The position numbers and the translations under genes are program-made. Source: Paraburkholderia sp. (GTDB lineage: Bacteria; Pseudomonadota; Gammaproteobacteria; Burkholderiales; Burkholderiaceae). Taken from it: a DNA stretch of 64,000 nucleotides. The notes under the pieces were generated by a model. The model did no database searches. It saw nothing but the letters and a program-made list of their open reading frames with translations, and was not told the origin of the DNA. Below, piece by piece: positions 50,706 through 58,701 of the stretch. How positions within the stretch are numbered: the stretch's first letter is position 1; every line of letters begins with the position of its first letter. The stretch lies in assembly GCF_024281035.1 (NCBI RefSeq), contig NZ_JAMXLH010000078.1:146689-210688 (forward strand), in the 5' to 3' direction.

Positions 50706-50975
50706 TTAATGTTTCCAGCTGAGCGTGAACTGGTCGTCGTCTTCGTCGACGTGTCCAGAAATCGTGATCAGGTTGACGTGGAGTTGCTGCAGGTCGAAGC
50801 GGGCGCCAGTCAGGTCCTCGATCGTCTGGCGCCGGATCGTCAGCTGCCCCGGCGCATCGATCTTGACCATCCCCGGCGACTCGACAGCGACCGCGTTCGG
50901 GTTGTCGGCAAGAATCGCCTCGACGACGGGCCGCGATTCCTCGTTGGCCTGAAATGCGATAAAGACGTTGGACAT
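50706..50975 (-). CDS. dmpM: Phenol hydroxylase effector protein P2
   Basis: This 89-aa cofactor-free regulatory protein docks on the oxygenase and tunes the diiron site. It begins MSNVFIAFQANEESRPVVEA and includes GARFDLQQLHVNLITISGH, typical of the MmoB/DmpM family. It lies 59 bp before dmpN, between dmpL and dmpN as in other phenol operons. Confidence 0.94.
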   Translation of the reverse strand: MSNVFIAFQANEESRPVVEAILADNPNAVAVESPGMVKIDAPGQLTIRRQTIEDLTGARFDLQQLHVNLITISGHVDEDDDQFTLSWKH

Positions 50976-51024
50976 GCGTTTTCCTTCGGTCGGTTCAGGT
51001 CGGTTCGGGCGTTACTGCCGCGGG

Positions 51025-52023
51025 TTACTGCCAAACAATGCCGAGCTTCGCGATACGTCCACGAAGCTGCTCGCGCACTTCGTCGAGCACCGCGTGCGCG
51101 CACGCGGGGAACGCGAGTTCAGCAACGGGCAACAGCGCCGCGGCCGCCTGCTCTTCCCACTGGTGCGTCCAGTGCGCAAGGCACGCGCGGTTGTCTTCGG
51201 ATTCGGCGGCCATCGTCTTCACGACCGCGTCGACCCAGCGGCTCGATTCGTCGTGCCACTCCGGCATGAACGCGGTCAGCATCGCGATCGCGGAGCCGTT
51301 TTTGAGCGCCACCTGCTCGTCGACGAAGCGGTCATAAACGAGCGGATACAGCAGGCCGTCGAGCACGAGGTTCTGCGCAACGAAAAGCTCGACCGGGTCG
51401 GCGACTACGAGCGTGTCCTCGACGTAGCGTCGCAGCGCCTGCCACAGCGGATCGTCGAGCCAGGCGGCCTTTGCGTCGTCGAGCACCTGCGGGCCGGACA
51501 CCGAGAGCGCGAGGCGCGTGAGGTACTGCGCGATGCCGAGGTTGTCCATCGCATGGAACATGGCTGGCGCGGTAAACGCCGTGCCGTAGCCGAGCGCGCA
51601 GATCTGCGAGTTGTTCATGTTCGCGCCCCACGCGGCGTGACGCAGCGGCACCAGCACGGCGAGCGCCTGCGCTGTGAGCGCTTCGGGAATCAGGTCAGCC
51701 ATCCCGCGCGACTCGACGAACTCGAAGTTGGCTTCCATCGTGTCCTGCTGGCGCGCGCGCGTCATCGTCCACGACGCGTAGTAGAACTGCCGCGGATCCT
51801 TCAGCGCGTACCAGTTCGACATGACGATCGCGGTGCGCGCCGGATCGAACAGATCGTGATCGGGGTCCCACGTCGGGCGATAGTGGAAGTTGGCCGCGGG
51901 CTGCGCGCCCATCGTGCCTTCCTGGTAGCGCGAAGCCGTCTTGTCCGCGCCGATGTACTGGGCGACGTGCGCGTAGGTGTGCCGCAGCGGCTTGATGTCC
52001 ACTGTCTTCAGATCGATGGTCAC
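51025..52023 (-). CDS. dmpL: Phenol hydroxylase oxygenase subunit P1
   Basis: This 332-aa beta subunit is a ferritin-like helical protein homologous to DmpN but without iron ligands. It has FHYRPTWDPDHDLFDPARTAI near residue 46 and QFYYASWTMTRARQQDTMEANF near 80. The GTG start at 52023 overlaps the dmpK stop as GTGA, so the two are coupled. Confidence 0.94.
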   Translation of the reverse strand: MTIDLKTVDIKPLRHTYAHVAQYIGADKTASRYQEGTMGAQPAANFHYRPTWDPDHDLFDPARTAIVMSNWYALKDPRQFYYASWTMTRARQQDTMEANFEFVESRGMADLIPEALTAQALAVLVPLRHAAWGANMNNSQICALGYGTAFTAPAMFHAMDNLGIAQYLTRLALSVSGPQVLDDAKAAWLDDPLWQALRRYVEDTLVVADPVELFVAQNLVLDGLLYPLVYDRFVDEQVALKNGSAIAMLTAFMPEWHDESSRWVDAVVKTMAAESEDNRACLAHWTHQWEEQAAAALLPVAELAFPACAHAVLDEVREQLRGRIAKLGIVWQ

Positions 52024-52247
52024 TGCTTGCTCCTCCGGATCATGGTTTCGCTCGATTGCCCGAGCCGCGAGACGTTCTGCGCAAGGCAGAATTCCTCGAA
52101 CGCGGCGGGCAGCAACATCAGTTCGACGCAGAGATCCGGCTGCCCCACCGAGAATTCGAACTCCACGAATCCCCGGGTGTTGATGCCGGTCACCTTGACG
52201 AACCTGCGGCCTGGATCGAACCGTTCTTCTGCTGTCTGTCGTTGCAT
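52020..52247 (-). CDS. dmpK: Phenol hydroxylase assembly protein P0
   Basis: This 75-aa protein is the first gene of the operon and helps load iron into the apo-oxygenase. It has FDPGRRFVKVTGINTRGFVEFEFSVG and LLPAAFEEFCLAQNV. ATG 52247, behind AATGGAGGAGACACCC, was chosen because the sigma54 promoter lies only 30 bp upstream and overlaps any longer version. Confidence 0.92.
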   Translation of the reverse strand: MQRQTAEERFDPGRRFVKVTGINTRGFVEFEFSVGQPDLCVELMLLPAAFEEFCLAQNVSRLGQSSETMIRRSKQ

Positions 52248-52276
52248 GGGTGTCTCCTCCATTGCGCTGACCTTAA

Positions 52277-52292
52277 TGCACCATCCGTGCCA
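52277..52292 (-). promoter_or_regulatory. Sigma54 promoter of the phenol operon
   Basis: On the minus strand the sequence TGGCACGGATGGTGCA matches the sigma54 consensus TGGCACG-N4-TTGCW at correct spacing, with the GG and GC doublets in place and a single T-to-G change in the -12 element. The start site would fall about 20 bases before dmpK. It fits control by the adjacent DmpR-type protein. Confidence 0.85.
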
Positions 52293-52442
52293 CATACCTG
52301 GCGCTCACAGCAAAAATCTCGATAATTCAGGGTAAGCACCGACGCCAAGGCGACGATTAAGAAACGCAATACCGGTAAACCAGAGCCGTTACAGCTCAAA
52401 AACACCCGCTCCAACCAGTTGATCTGTGGCGGCTTTTTATGA

Positions 52443-52461
52443 TTTGATCAACCTGTTCAAA
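52443..52461. promoter_or_regulatory. DmpR-type upstream activating site
   Basis: TTTGATCAACCTGTTCAAA has two TTGA/TCAA arms and resembles XylR/DmpR binding sites. It lies about 175 bp upstream of the predicted dmpK start site, the normal distance for a looping enhancer. A second TTGATC half-site occurs at 52419-52424. Confidence 0.6.
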
Positions 52462-52541
52462 CGCGATTGACGAAATCGTCACAACGCCGCCCACATCGGT
52501 GCTCAAATCGCGTAGAAATGTAAAATCTCGACGGAGGAGAC

Positions 52542-54248
52542 ATGACGCGGTCCGATCTACCCCCCTTGCCGACCGACGCCGATCTGCGGCGGCTGATCCA
52601 TTTTTCGGCAAGCGACGGCCGTATCTGGCTCGCCGGGCAGCGGATGGTGCTGATCCACACGGCGGCGCTCGGCTCGCTGCGCCGCGAACTGCTGGAAAGC
52701 GTCGGGCCGGTCGAGGCGCGGCGGATTTTCACCCGCGCAGGCTTCGCGGCGGGCGAGCGCGATGCGAACCTTGCTCGCGAGATTCGCGGCAACGCGCCGC
52801 TCTACGACATGTTCGCGGTCGGCCCGCAGTTGCATATGCTCGAAGGCGCGGTGCAGGTCACGCCGATCCGCTTCGAGGCCGACCGGGAAACCGGCCGCTT
52901 CTACGGCGAGTATCACTGGGAGCATTCGTGGGAGGCCGAAGTGCACAAGCGCAATTTCGGGCCGCAAACGCAGCCCGTGTGCTGGATGCTGATCGGTTAT
53001 GCATCCGGTTACACGAGCACGTTCATGGGCCGCACGATCCTGTTCAAGGAGATGTCGTGCGTCGGGATGGACGACGCGCATTGCCACATCGTCGGCAAGC
53101 CGCTCGACGAGTGGCCGGACGCAGCCGAGCTGTCGTCGTGGTTCAAGGCCGAGTCGCTCCTCAACACGATTCGCGACCTGCAGACCGAGGTCGAATCGCT
53201 GCGCCTCGAAATCGCGCCCGACGCGGACAAAACCCGCCTCATCGGCCGCTCACCCGCATTTCGCGCCGCCTATGGGCTGCTGCAGACCGCTGCGCCGACC
53301 AAGGTCACCGTGCTGCTGACCGGCGAAACCGGCGTCGGTAAAGAGCGTTTTGCACGTGCGCTGCACACGCTCAGCGCGCGTGCGTCCGGCCCGTTCGTCG
53401 CGGTCAACTGCGCAGCCATTCCGCACGCACTGATCGAATCGGAACTGTTTGGCGCGGAGAAAGGCGCGTATACCGGCTCGCAGGCCGCGCGCCCCGGCCG
53501 CTTCGAGCGCGCCGAAGGCGGCACGCTGTTCCTCGACGAAATCGGCGAGTTGCCGCTGGAAGTGCAGGCCAAGCTGCTGCGCGTGATCCAGGAAGGCGAA
53601 GTGGAGCGGCTCGGCTCGACGGATAGCCGCAAGGTCGACGTGCGGCTCGTCGCGGCGACGAACCAGGATCTCGCCCGCGCAGTCCAGGAAGGCCGCTTTC
53701 GCGCCGACCTCTATTACCGGATCAACGTCTACCCCGTGATCATTCCGCCGCTGCGCGAGCGCCGCGATGACATCGAGCCGCTCGTGTACGCCATGCTCGA
53801 GCGCTTCGCGTCGCTGCACGGCAAGCCGGTCCCCGCGCTCACCGATCACGCCTGTAACGCGCTGCGCGAGCACGCATGGCCCGGCAACGTGCGCGAACTG
53901 GAGAACATCGTCGAGCGCGCCGTGATCCTGTCGCGGCCGGATTGCGCTGTCGACGCGAAGGCTCTCTTTCCCGGCATGAACCTGCCCGAAGGCGCAACGA
54001 TCGATCGCATGGGGCAGATTCAGGAAAGCAGCGCCGCGCGCTTCGACTGCCACGCGCTGCTCGACCGGCTTCAGGACTGCGGCGGCGGGCTCGAAGGGCT
54101 TGAGCGCGCGCTGCTGCACGAGGCCGTGGACCGCGCGAACGGCAACCTGTCCGCAGCCGCGCGGCTGCTCGGCATCACGCGTCCACAACTCAGCTACCGC
54201 CTCGGGCGCAAGCAGAATCAGAATCAGGATCAGGAGGCGCAATCGTGA
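52542..54248 (+). CDS. dmpR: Sigma54-dependent phenol-responsive activator (DmpR/XylR type)
   Basis: This 568-aa activator has an N-terminal effector domain (residues about 15-215, ending in a V4R unit with CWMLIGYASGYTSTFMG), a B-linker, an AAA+ domain (about 235-475) and a Fis-type HTH at the end (NLSAAARLLGITRPQLSYRLGR). Walker A is TGETGVGKE, Walker B TLFLDEIGEL, and the arginine-finger region FRADLYYRINVYP is intact. The sigma54-contact loop reads GAYTGS where GAFTGA is standard. It binds phenol directly and starts transcription from the divergent promoter. GGAGGAGAC precedes the ATG. Confidence 0.94.
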   Translation: MTRSDLPPLPTDADLRRLIHFSASDGRIWLAGQRMVLIHTAALGSLRRELLESVGPVEARRIFTRAGFAAGERDANLAREIRGNAPLYDMFAVGPQLHMLEGAVQVTPIRFEADRETGRFYGEYHWEHSWEAEVHKRNFGPQTQPVCWMLIGYASGYTSTFMGRTILFKEMSCVGMDDAHCHIVGKPLDEWPDAAELSSWFKAESLLNTIRDLQTEVESLRLEIAPDADKTRLIGRSPAFRAAYGLLQTAAPTKVTVLLTGETGVGKERFARALHTLSARASGPFVAVNCAAIPHALIESELFGAEKGAYTGSQAARPGRFERAEGGTLFLDEIGELPLEVQAKLLRVIQEGEVERLGSTDSRKVDVRLVAATNQDLARAVQEGRFRADLYYRINVYPVIIPPLRERRDDIEPLVYAMLERFASLHGKPVPALTDHACNALREHAWPGNVRELENIVERAVILSRPDCAVDAKALFPGMNLPEGATIDRMGQIQESSAARFDCHALLDRLQDCGGGLEGLERALLHEAVDRANGNLSAAARLLGITRPQLSYRLGRKQNQNQDQEAQS

Positions 54249-54961
54249 ACCTGTCACCGTCCATCGAAACGCTCCTCGCCAAAGACACCGGCGAGCCGCA
54301 CGCCCGCACGCTCGGCGAGCAGGCCTATCACCAGTTGCGCAAGCACATCATCGAGGGCCGCTATCCGCCCGGCACAAAGCTGCGCGTCGAGCACCTGAAG
54401 GACGTTTATGGCGTCGGCGCGGGCACGCTGCGCGAGGCGCTCACGCGGCTCGTCAGCGATGCGCTCGTCGTCGCCGAGGGACAACGCGGCTTTCGCGTCA
54501 CGTCCATGTCGATCGCCGATCTGGAGCACATCACGCAATTGCGCATCCTGATCGAGGTGAACGCGCTGCGCGAATCGGTCCGGCACGGCGACGCCGCCTG
54601 GGAGCAGCGCGTGCGGCAAAGTTTCGAAATGCTTTCAGCGTGGGAACAGCCGGTGTCGATTGAAAATCGGCCCGCGTGGGAAGTCCACAACCGGCAGTTT
54701 CATGAAGAGTTGATCTCGGCCGCGGCGTCGCCGTGGACCTATCTGATTCTGCGCGTGCTGTCCCAGCATGGCGAACGCTACCGGCGCGCGTGCATCGGCC
54801 TCGAAAGCTCGAACCGCGACGTGCATCGCGAACACGCATGCATTTTCGAAGCGGCGATGAACCGCGCCGACGCGCGCGCCGCGTTAGCGCTGGAAGACCA
54901 CATCAGCACGACGCTCACGACCATGAAGCAGGCGCCCAAAGGGACTTTCCCGTTCGAGTAG
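54245..54961 (+). CDS. GntR-family repressor, AphS-like
   Basis: This 238-aa regulator has a GntR winged helix (residues about 25-90, TKLRVEHLKDVYGVGAGTLREALTRL) and an FCD effector domain with ligands in WEVHNRQFHEEL, HREHACIFEA and LEDHISTT. Its GTG start overlaps the dmpR stop. AphS of Comamonas is a GntR-type silencer of phenol genes next to the activator AphR, so this gene probably represses dmp or dmpR when phenol is absent. The link to AphS rests on family and position. Confidence 0.85.
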   Translation: MNLSPSIETLLAKDTGEPHARTLGEQAYHQLRKHIIEGRYPPGTKLRVEHLKDVYGVGAGTLREALTRLVSDALVVAEGQRGFRVTSMSIADLEHITQLRILIEVNALRESVRHGDAAWEQRVRQSFEMLSAWEQPVSIENRPAWEVHNRQFHEELISAAASPWTYLILRVLSQHGERYRRACIGLESSNRDVHREHACIFEAAMNRADARAALALEDHISTTLTTMKQAPKGTFPFE

Positions 54962-55176
54962 GCAACGAAGTCTTCTGTCACGGAAGGCCGGTGGTTTCGA
55001 CAACCTGACATCTGGCCAACATCCGGCGCGAGGTTCACGACGGCGATGCCAGACCGGGTTCCGGATACGCCCGGTTACGAATCTCGCAACGCGGTTTCAC
55101 CTTTACCCAGGTCCGCCACCTACACTCCGAACCGTGCTAACCAACAACGCACGCAACGTACGCAGGAGTGGGGGAA

Positions 55177-55476
55177 ATGAAAAAGACGATTCTCGGCGTG
55201 GTATTGGGCGCGACCGCATTGATCGCGTCGACGGCAGCAAGCGCGCACGTGGATGTTGACGTGGGGATTGGCGTACCAGGCGTCATCTACGCCCCGGCCG
55301 AACCCGTGTACGTTGCGCCTCCGCCTGTCGCCTACGCGCCCGTTCCGTATGTGACGGGCTATCCCGACGACGAGGACTGGCGTGCACGTAAGTGGCGGGA
55401 ACACGAATGGCGAAAACACGAGTATCGCGAGCACCAGTGGCGCGAGTGGCACGACCGCGGCGACCACGACGATTAA
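55177..55476 (+). CDS. Small exported protein with charged Arg/His/Trp tail
   Basis: This 99-aa protein has a signal peptide (MKKTILGVVLGATALIASTA, cleaved after ASA near 23), a Pro/Val/Tyr-rich middle (APAEPVYVAPPPVAYAPVPY) and a tail made of repeats of W-R-x-x-E/K-x-R (KWREHEWRKHEYREHQWREW). This type occurs in many Burkholderia genomes. Function is unknown. AGGAGTGGGGG precedes ATG 55177. Confidence 0.72.
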   Translation: MKKTILGVVLGATALIASTAASAHVDVDVGIGVPGVIYAPAEPVYVAPPPVAYAPVPYVTGYPDDEDWRARKWREHEWRKHEYREHQWREWHDRGDHDD

Positions 55477-55512
55477 ACCAATTCGACGCGTAATACGAGG
55501 CTGACGCCAATC

Positions 55513-55764
55513 ATGAAACTGAATCTACGGGTCGGTATGTTCGTTGTGGCTGCTGCCCTGGGACTGGCCGCGGCCGGAACGGCAGACGCCGCCGGCTGCC
55601 TCAAGGGCGCAGTCGTCGGCGGTGTCGCCGGGCACTATGCGGGGCACCACGCAGTCGCTGGCGCGGTCGGTGGCTGCATCGTCGGACATCACGTTGCGAA
55701 GAAGCATGCGGAGGAGCGGGCCGCACAACAGCAAGCAATTCGTTCGCAAAAGCTGGGTACGTGA
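55513..55764 (+). CDS. Small glycine-zipper exported protein
   Basis: This 83-aa protein has a signal peptide (MKLNLRVGMFVVAAALGLAA, ending near TADA) and a Gly/Ala/His-rich hydrophobic stretch GAVVGGVAGHYAGHHAVAGAVGGCIVGHHV, a glycine-zipper type membrane segment. The C-terminus is charged. It starts 37 bp after the previous gene and may share its mRNA. Function is unknown; the stretch resembles surface-antigen-type two-span proteins. Confidence 0.7.
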   Translation: MKLNLRVGMFVVAAALGLAAAGTADAAGCLKGAVVGGVAGHYAGHHAVAGAVGGCIVGHHVAKKHAEERAAQQQAIRSQKLGT

Positions 55765-55791
55765 TACCAGGCACTGGCCTTGTTAGTTGCC

Positions 55792-55826
55792 GCTGGGAGC
55801 GCCCATTCGAATTGGGTTCTCCCAGC
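55792..55826. terminator. Hairpin between convergent genes
   Basis: GCTGGGAG (55792-55799) pairs with CTCCCAGC (55819-55826), and an inner CCCA/TGGG pair extends the stem. It lies after the glycine-zipper gene and before the end of the hypothetical gene on the other strand. T-runs are lacking. Confidence 0.5.
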
Positions 55827-55957
55827 CGCATGGGACTTGCACTTGTTTGCTCAAAGATTGCATTCAGAGCTTAGCGGTCGCTGCCACCCTTGGGATTCGT
55901 GACACCCTGCAGGCAACCTGGATCGGTATGGCGGAAGTGACTGGAAGCCCGCCTGAA

Positions 55958-56380
55958 TTATTTCCCCACGGGCGGCTGCGGATTGTTGGCGGGGTTCGTA
56001 TCGTACCGGCTCACGTTCTCGATGCCGACCTTGCCTGCGAGGGCCGAAAGCCTTGCATGCAGCCAGTCGGCGGTTTCCTTGTCGTAGACCTCCTCCCCGC
56101 GCACGTAGACCGTAAACGACTTCAGATATTTCGCCTTTTTCTCGGGGTTATCGAGCGTGTCCTTCGTCCATTGATACAGCGGATAATGGTCCCGCCCCGC
56201 ACCTTCCGCCTCTTCGAGATATTCGGCGAATGCGTCGAACTGGCATTTCAATGTGGCGTTGCGTTCATGCAAGACGGCTTCCAGCAAATCGCGGCCCTCA
56301 TACGGCACACGCGCACGCAACGCATCGGCCAGTTCAGGCACGACGGTGATCCTGATCTGGAATTGCCAGGTTTCTGCCAT
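55958..56380 (-). CDS. Hypothetical cytoplasmic protein, 140 aa
   Basis: This 140-aa protein begins MAETWQFQIRITVVPELADA. It has FQIRITV and SFTVYVRGEEVYDKETADWL blocks suggesting an alpha/beta fold, with a middle acidic helix (FDAFAEYLEEAEGAGRDHYPLYQWTKDTLD) and a Pro-rich end. There is no signal peptide. GGAGGCAGAC precedes the ATG. No family is recognised. It is convergent with the glycine-zipper gene and 88 bp from the dehydrogenase gene's end. Confidence 0.65.
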   Translation of the reverse strand: MAETWQFQIRITVVPELADALRARVPYEGRDLLEAVLHERNATLKCQFDAFAEYLEEAEGAGRDHYPLYQWTKDTLDNPEKKAKYLKSFTVYVRGEEVYDKETADWLHARLSALAGKVGIENVSRYDTNPANNPQPPVGK

Positions 56381-56468
56381 GTCTGCCTCCTGTGGTTAAT
56401 GATCATTCCGCTCATCTGGTTCAAGAAGTCTACGCAGGATAGCGGTGGCGTGTATCGACACGCGCGGG

Positions 56469-57713
56469 TTAGCTAAATCGCGCGGGCCAATACGGCGTGG
56501 GATCGATGAACGGCGTTTCGCCGACGATTTGCTCGGCAACGAGGCGCGCCGAGACCGGCCCGAGCGTGAGCCCATGGTGATTGTGACCGAATGCGAACCA
56601 CAGCCCTGCGTGGTGCGGTGCAGGCCCAAGCAGCGGGCGCATGTCGGGCGTGCAGGGGCGCAAGCCCATCCACGGCGTTTCGTCTAGCCGGGCGCCAAGG
56701 CCGAACACGGGACGTGCCTCGCGCTCGGCGGCGTCGAGTTGCGCGTAGTTGGGCGGACGCTCGCGCGTGGCAAGCTCCACACCCGTGGTGAGACGCAGGC
56801 CGCGACGCATCGGCGCAACCACGTAACCGCCTTCGATATCCACGACCGGGTGCACGAGCGGCGCACGCGCCTCGCTCGCGTAGTGCATGTGATAGCCGCG
56901 CTTGACCATGAGCGGTACGCGGTAGCCGAGCGGCTGCGTCACCAGATCCGACCAGGGACCGAGCGCGACGACGGCAAGCCCGGCACTCAACGGTCCTGCG
57001 TCGGTCAGCACGCGCCAGCCCTTGCCTTCGGGCATCAGCGTGCGCGCATCTCCCTGTGCAAAGGTACCGCCCTCGCGCAGGAACAGTTGCGCATAGCCCT
57101 TCGTCAGCGCACCAGGATCCGTCACGCACGCGGGATCGATCCAGTGAATCGCGCCCGCATAGCCCTCGCCTAACGATGGCTCCAGCGTCCGCAAACCCGG
57201 CGCATCGAACATCTGCACGTGAAGGCTGTGCGCGTCGGCCACCGCGCGGGCCGCGCGCATTTCGCGCTCGAAACCGGCGGGTGAGCGCCACGCTTCGAGC
57301 CAGCCGATAGAACGCACGATTTCGCGCATGCCCGCGCGCGCGATCAGCGCCTCGTGCTCGGCCACGCTGCGCTCGATAAGCGGCAGCATGTCGCGCGCAG
57401 CGTTTGCAAGGCGCGCCGGCGACGACTCGCGCCAGAAAGACGCGAGCCAGCGCGCGTAAGCAGGCAACGAACGCACGTCGTAGCACAGCATGGTCGAGTT
57501 GTTACGCACGAGGCGCAGCAGCATGCGCCAGTCGCGCGGAAAACCGTAAGGCACGACCGACGACGACTCGATCAACCCGGCATTGCCATGGCTCGTTTCC
57601 TCGCCGGGCCCGCGCCGGTCGACGAGCGTGACCTGCACGCCGCGCGCCTGCAGATGCAGCGCGACGCTCACGCCCACGATGCCCGCGCCGAGAACGATCG
57701 CGCTCTTGCTCAT
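56469..57713 (-). CDS. FAD-dependent D-amino-acid dehydrogenase (DadA/DauA-like)
   Basis: This 414-aa flavoprotein has the dinucleotide motif VLGAGIVGVSVALHL at residue 7 and the ETSHGNAGLIESSSVVPYG stretch near 38, the FAD-binding mark of D-amino-acid dehydrogenases. ALGPWSD near 240 and GLRPCTPDMRPLLGPA near 355 are further marks, and the Gly-rich end (HNHHGLTLGPVSARLVAEQ) closes the FAD site. It strips D-amino acids to 2-keto acids and passes electrons to the respiratory chain. Next to it are a basic-amino-acid type binding protein and DauB/DauR-like genes, pointing to D-arginine or a related D-amino acid. Confidence 0.86.
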   Translation of the reverse strand: MSKSAIVLGAGIVGVSVALHLQARGVQVTLVDRRGPGEETSHGNAGLIESSSVVPYGFPRDWRMLLRLVRNNSTMLCYDVRSLPAYARWLASFWRESSPARLANAARDMLPLIERSVAEHEALIARAGMREIVRSIGWLEAWRSPAGFEREMRAARAVADAHSLHVQMFDAPGLRTLEPSLGEGYAGAIHWIDPACVTDPGALTKGYAQLFLREGGTFAQGDARTLMPEGKGWRVLTDAGPLSAGLAVVALGPWSDLVTQPLGYRVPLMVKRGYHMHYASEARAPLVHPVVDIEGGYVVAPMRRGLRLTTGVELATRERPPNYAQLDAAEREARPVFGLGARLDETPWMGLRPCTPDMRPLLGPAPHHAGLWFAFGHNHHGLTLGPVSARLVAEQIVGETPFIDPTPYWPARFS

Positions 57714-57744
57714 GTCCCTGCTCCGGATTGCAAAGTCATCGACA

Positions 57745-58542
57745 TTACTTCGCGACGATATCGCGGCCGAAGTACTTCATCGAGAGCTTAGTCAGTGTGC
57801 CGTCCTGGCGCAGCGAATCGATCGCGGCGACAACCCGGGCCTTGAGCGCCGCGTCGTCCTTGCGCATGCCGAAACCGGTGCCTTCGCCGAGCGTGGCCGG
57901 ATCCGTGAGCGGCGTGCCCGCGAAGTCGAAGCCCTTGCCCTGCGGTTTCGCGAGGAAGCCGTCCGTGGCGGTCTGCACTTCCTGCACCGCACCGTCCAGA
58001 CGCCCGGCCGCGAGATCCGCGAAAATCTGGTCCTGGTTCTCATAGGAGACGACGTTCACGCCCTGCGTGCCCCAGTGCTTGCGCACATAGTCTTCCTGCG
58101 TCGAGCCCTGCAGCACGCCAACCGACTTGCCATTCAGACTGGCGGGCGTGGGCAGCAGCCCCGAGCCGCGCTTCGCAACCATCTGGATCGGCATCACATA
58201 GATGGCGGGCGTGAAGGCAATCTGCTGACGCCGTTTGTCGGTGATGTTCATCGCCGAATCGATGACGTCGAACTTGCGTGCCTTGAGTGCGGCGATCAGG
58301 CCGTCGAAGCTGTTCTCCACCCAAACGCACTTCATCTGCAGCTTCTGGCACACCGCGTTGCCGATGTCGATGTCGAAGCCTTGCAGATCGCCCGAGGGCG
58401 TCTTGCTCTCGAACGGCGGATAGGACGCTTCCACGCCAAAGCGCAGTGTTTTCTGGTCCTGTGCGAGCGCCGCACTCGCCGTCATGCCCGCAAAGCACGC
58501 GAGGCTGGCTGCAGCCGCAATGCGAATGATTTTCCTGTTCAT
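57745..58542 (-). CDS. Amino-acid ABC transporter substrate-binding protein (ArgT/HisJ type)
   Basis: This 265-aa periplasmic protein has a signal peptide (MNRKIIRIAAAASLACFAGM, ending ASAALAQ near 28) and the SBP_bac_3 core. LRFGVEASYPPFESKTPSGDLQGFDIDIGNAVC near residue 33 and KARKFDVIDSAMNITDKRRQQIAFTPAIY near 80 are typical of arginine/lysine/histidine receptors. No permease or ATPase gene is next to it, so it must borrow a transporter encoded elsewhere. It is 31 bp before the dehydrogenase gene and divergent from the reductase gene. Confidence 0.92.
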   Translation of the reverse strand: MNRKIIRIAAAASLACFAGMTASAALAQDQKTLRFGVEASYPPFESKTPSGDLQGFDIDIGNAVCQKLQMKCVWVENSFDGLIAALKARKFDVIDSAMNITDKRRQQIAFTPAIYVMPIQMVAKRGSGLLPTPASLNGKSVGVLQGSTQEDYVRKHWGTQGVNVVSYENQDQIFADLAAGRLDGAVQEVQTATDGFLAKPQGKGFDFAGTPLTDPATLGEGTGFGMRKDDAALKARVVAAIDSLRQDGTLTKLSMKYFGRDIVAK

Positions 58543-58635
58543 CGTCGTCACCCAATTCGTAATAAGTGTCTGTTCAAGTGCGTTGCGTCGTTATACAGCA
58601 TCCTCTCCCGAGAGGCCGCGGCCGCAGGAGGAATA

Positions 58636-58678
58636 TAGACGAAAACGAAAAAAAGTCTAGAATGGACAAAAATGTCTA
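58636..58678. promoter_or_regulatory. Operator-like repeats between the divergent dau-like genes
   Basis: TAGAC (58636-58640) and GTCTA (58655-58659) are inverted around 14 A-rich bases. GACAAAAATGTC (58665-58676) is a second dyad. The two lie in the 159-bp space between the binding-protein gene and the reductase gene and overlap an in-frame ATG at 58672, supporting the later start at 58702. Confidence 0.5.
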
Positions 58679-58701
58679 CCCCGCGACTCAGGAGCCCCAA
58701 C

